DNA of 64,000 nucleotides, from NCBI GenBank assembly GCA_022376925.1, contig JAIOJX010000002.1, forward strand, positions 41,563,501-41,627,500, written 5' to 3'. The notes below the pieces were generated by a model. The model did not search any database, was not told the origin of the DNA, and worked only from the letters and a program-made list of their open reading frames with translations. The first letter of the stretch is position 1. Every line of letters begins with the position of its first letter. Shown in pieces: positions 1-64,000 of this stretch. The DNA is from Tragulus kanchil. Taxonomy: Eukaryota; Chordata; Mammalia; Artiodactyla; Tragulidae. Both the position numbers and the translations under genes were made by a program.

Positions 1-206
1 CTGGACAGGACCTCTGTGGGCCTTTGCAGGGAAATTTACATGCTAAAGTGACATGTACATTTCAGATTTGAGGAGCTGGGAAGTACACAGCGGTTCTGGA
101 AGGAGCGTCTTCATTTTCCGGGAAGAGCTGTGAATGACAGGAGATTCTGCTGCCTCTCTGTCAGGCTTGGTGGTGAGTGTGTACTCCTTTGCCCACTCTG
201 TCCTAG

Positions 207-338
207 GTGAGCACCATCCTGAATGGCCTGCTGGATCAGAGCTTCCGGAACCGAGCCAGCCACAAGCAGCAAGGCCTGAAGCTGGTCAGTGCCATCCTGC
301 AGAACTGGGAGTGCTGTGGCCCGTGGTGGGCCGGGGAC
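207..338 (+). pseudogene. PRKDC: Truncated redundant copy of PRKDC exon E1
   Basis: Identical to 1355-1486, preceded by the same acceptor, but cut off after 132 bases in mid-exon at the D1 junction. From 339 the sequence jumps back to upstream intron, so this copy has no donor. It is best read as the end of an overlapping contig, not a real pseudoexon. Confidence 0.92.
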
Positions 339-924
339 CGAGAAGGCTTTCCAGCTGGGTCCTGAGCCGGCAGGTTGTCAACTGTGTGAAAGTCGAGTGC
401 AAGTGATTCCCATGTGCCTCTCGCCGGGATGCTGCCGGGGCAGGTTCTCTACCGAGACAGGGCAGCAGTGGGAAGGAGGTGGGCGTGGGGCCCAGGAAGC
501 GGGCAGTCTCCTGGGGGAGGGTGCTTGCCCCCACGTGAGCCCCAGGCAGCATCCTCAGCCCTCTGGCACAGGCACCACAGAGGCAGCACACAGACCCTGC
601 ACGCATTTGATGATAGCGGTGACGGGGCTGGGACGCTGTCCCTCCATCAGACGAACATCCACATACCGCTGCCTGTGCGCGGACCCCTCCTGCAGACCAC
701 GGCGCTGGTGTGCGTTTCCTCCTCAGGTGTACCCGTGCCGCTGAAACCCGTGTTGTCTCTGCGTCAAGTATCTATGTCACAGGACTAGAGTGTTGTGTGA
801 GGAAGGAGACGGGTGCTAACACGCGGGTCAGCTCGCTGTGAGCGGTGTGGGCGTGTCGTGCTGGTGGGGCCACGTCTGAGCGCATTTGGGAGAGCTCTTG
901 GGAAGGTGGTAGGATGGGAATGTG

Positions 925-1020
925 CACGTATGTCTGTGTGCCTGTGTCCCTGTGTGCGTGTCTCCTTGGGGGTGTGGGTTCCTGTGTGTGTCCCTGTGTC
1001 CAGGCAGGTGTGTGCACACA
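925..1020 (+). repeat. TG-rich simple repeat
   Basis: Degenerate tgtgtgcctgtgtccctgtg-type repeat in the intron before E1, inside unit D1. Confidence 0.7.
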
Positions 1021-1354
1021 GTGGTGATGGTGACCACAGAGTTCCTCCTCCCGTGGAGAATCCCCGCACTAACAAAACAGTAGCAGTTTAAGCATAATCT
1101 CATGAAGGGGACAGGACCTCTACCGGCCTTTGTGGGGAAATTTACATGCTGGACAGGACCTCTGTGGGCCTTTGCAGGGAAATTTACATGCTAAAGTGAC
1201 ATGTACATTTCAGATTTGAGGAGCTGGGAAGTACACAGCGGTTCTGGAAGGAGCGTCTTCATTTTCCGGGAAGAGCTGTGAATGACAGGAGATTCTGCTG
1301 CCTCTCTGTCAGGCTTGGTGGTGAGTGTGTACTCCTTTGCCCACTCTGTCCTAG

Positions 1355-63400
<62,046 letters not shown>

Positions 63401-64000
63401 GTAATATCTCATACCTGCTTTCATTCCTTTCGTAATTATGGGAGAGTTTTGGTGTCTAGATTTGGGTTTTTTTTTAAATTAATATAGTACATGTTTCTTA
63501 ATGTATGGATTAGAAACAGCCTTGAGTTTATTCTATAAATGTGTATTTGGGGATTGTGGAGGTAAGTATATGAAACACTCAAGCATCCATAAGAGCAAGT
63601 AAATGACTTGGTTGAGCTAAGACATGAAAGATTTAAGGTATGGTCTTAAGCAGTGCTTCTTCGCCTCAGAAAAGAAAAGCTTTATATATCAGCAGTGTGG
63701 AATTCAGATTTTCTGAGGACCATGACAAATCACTCCTCTGAAACCCCTGCCCAGGGTGTTTGGAGCTGCTGTCTCGGCACAGAGACGGCCTCATGTGCAC
63801 ACCGGGTCTGGGCAGTGGCCCCCCGCCCCCTCCAGTGAGGGTCGAGTCTCCCTGCCTGTGGGCATTCCCATGAGGGCCATAAACAGGCTCAGTTGCCCTG
63901 TGATGAGTCACATTAGATTCTGTGAACAAGAAAATTGACAGCAATCCAGAGAAACACTTGCCAGTCTTCAGTGCTTCTTAGAGTCTGGAATTGTGGTTGG
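63401..64000 (+). other. Intron after E31 to window end
   Basis: No further PRKDC exon is seen; the next exon should lie beyond 64000. Confidence 0.6.

Overview
The window is mammalian nuclear DNA, almost certainly from a ruminant. It carries an antisense BovB (RTE-type) retrotransposon, Bov-tA/Bov-A type SINEs, many tRNA-derived SINEs and old L1 pieces. I cannot name the species. One SINE family has a body unlike the Bos forms I know, so the animal may lie outside the best-studied bovids (inference).

The whole window is the inside of one plus-strand gene, PRKDC, which encodes DNA-PKcs, the catalytic subunit of DNA-dependent protein kinase. I resolve 31 consecutive coding exons, from about human residue 1594 to about 3150. 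This runs from the middle HEAT-repeat cradle, through the S2056 (PQR) and T2609 (ABCDE) autophosphorylation clusters and a caspase-3 DEVD site, into the start of the FAT domain. The promoter, the N-terminal exons and the kinase domain are outside. When one copy of each exon is taken, all 31 join in one open frame with no stop and correct codon phases, so the gene itself looks intact.

The striking feature is not biological function. The window contains 20 separate tandem direct duplications, each with a period of about 1.09-1.21 kb, laid every 2-5 kb from end to end. About 22.5 kb (roughly 35%) is redundant, and the non-redundant sequence is about 41.5 kb. Copies are nearly identical except for single-base indels gathered at the inner edges, and the junctions carry either a few shared bases or short filler. 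Copies cut exons at arbitrary points, double twelve exons (two of them to three copies) and give an impossible local exon order. The best explanation is an assembly in which overlapping contig ends were placed side by side instead of merged.

Layout: 1-9672 holds exons E1-E5 with duplications D1-D3; 9673-15753 is a large intron with the BovB element and D4-D5; 15754-24196 holds E6-E12 with D6-D7; 24197-35025 holds E13-E16 in long introns with D8-D10; 35026-41957 is the most scrambled part, E17-E21 with D11-D13; 41958-53230 holds E22-E26 with D14-D17; 53231-64000 holds E27-E31 with D18-D20. Genuine smaller points of interest are a GC-AG intron, a diverged tandem triplication of an exon 3' end with its splice donor, a nested SINE pair, and a perfect hairpin with a telomere-like loop. 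I see no RNA gene, CRISPR array, viral gene or second protein-coding gene.
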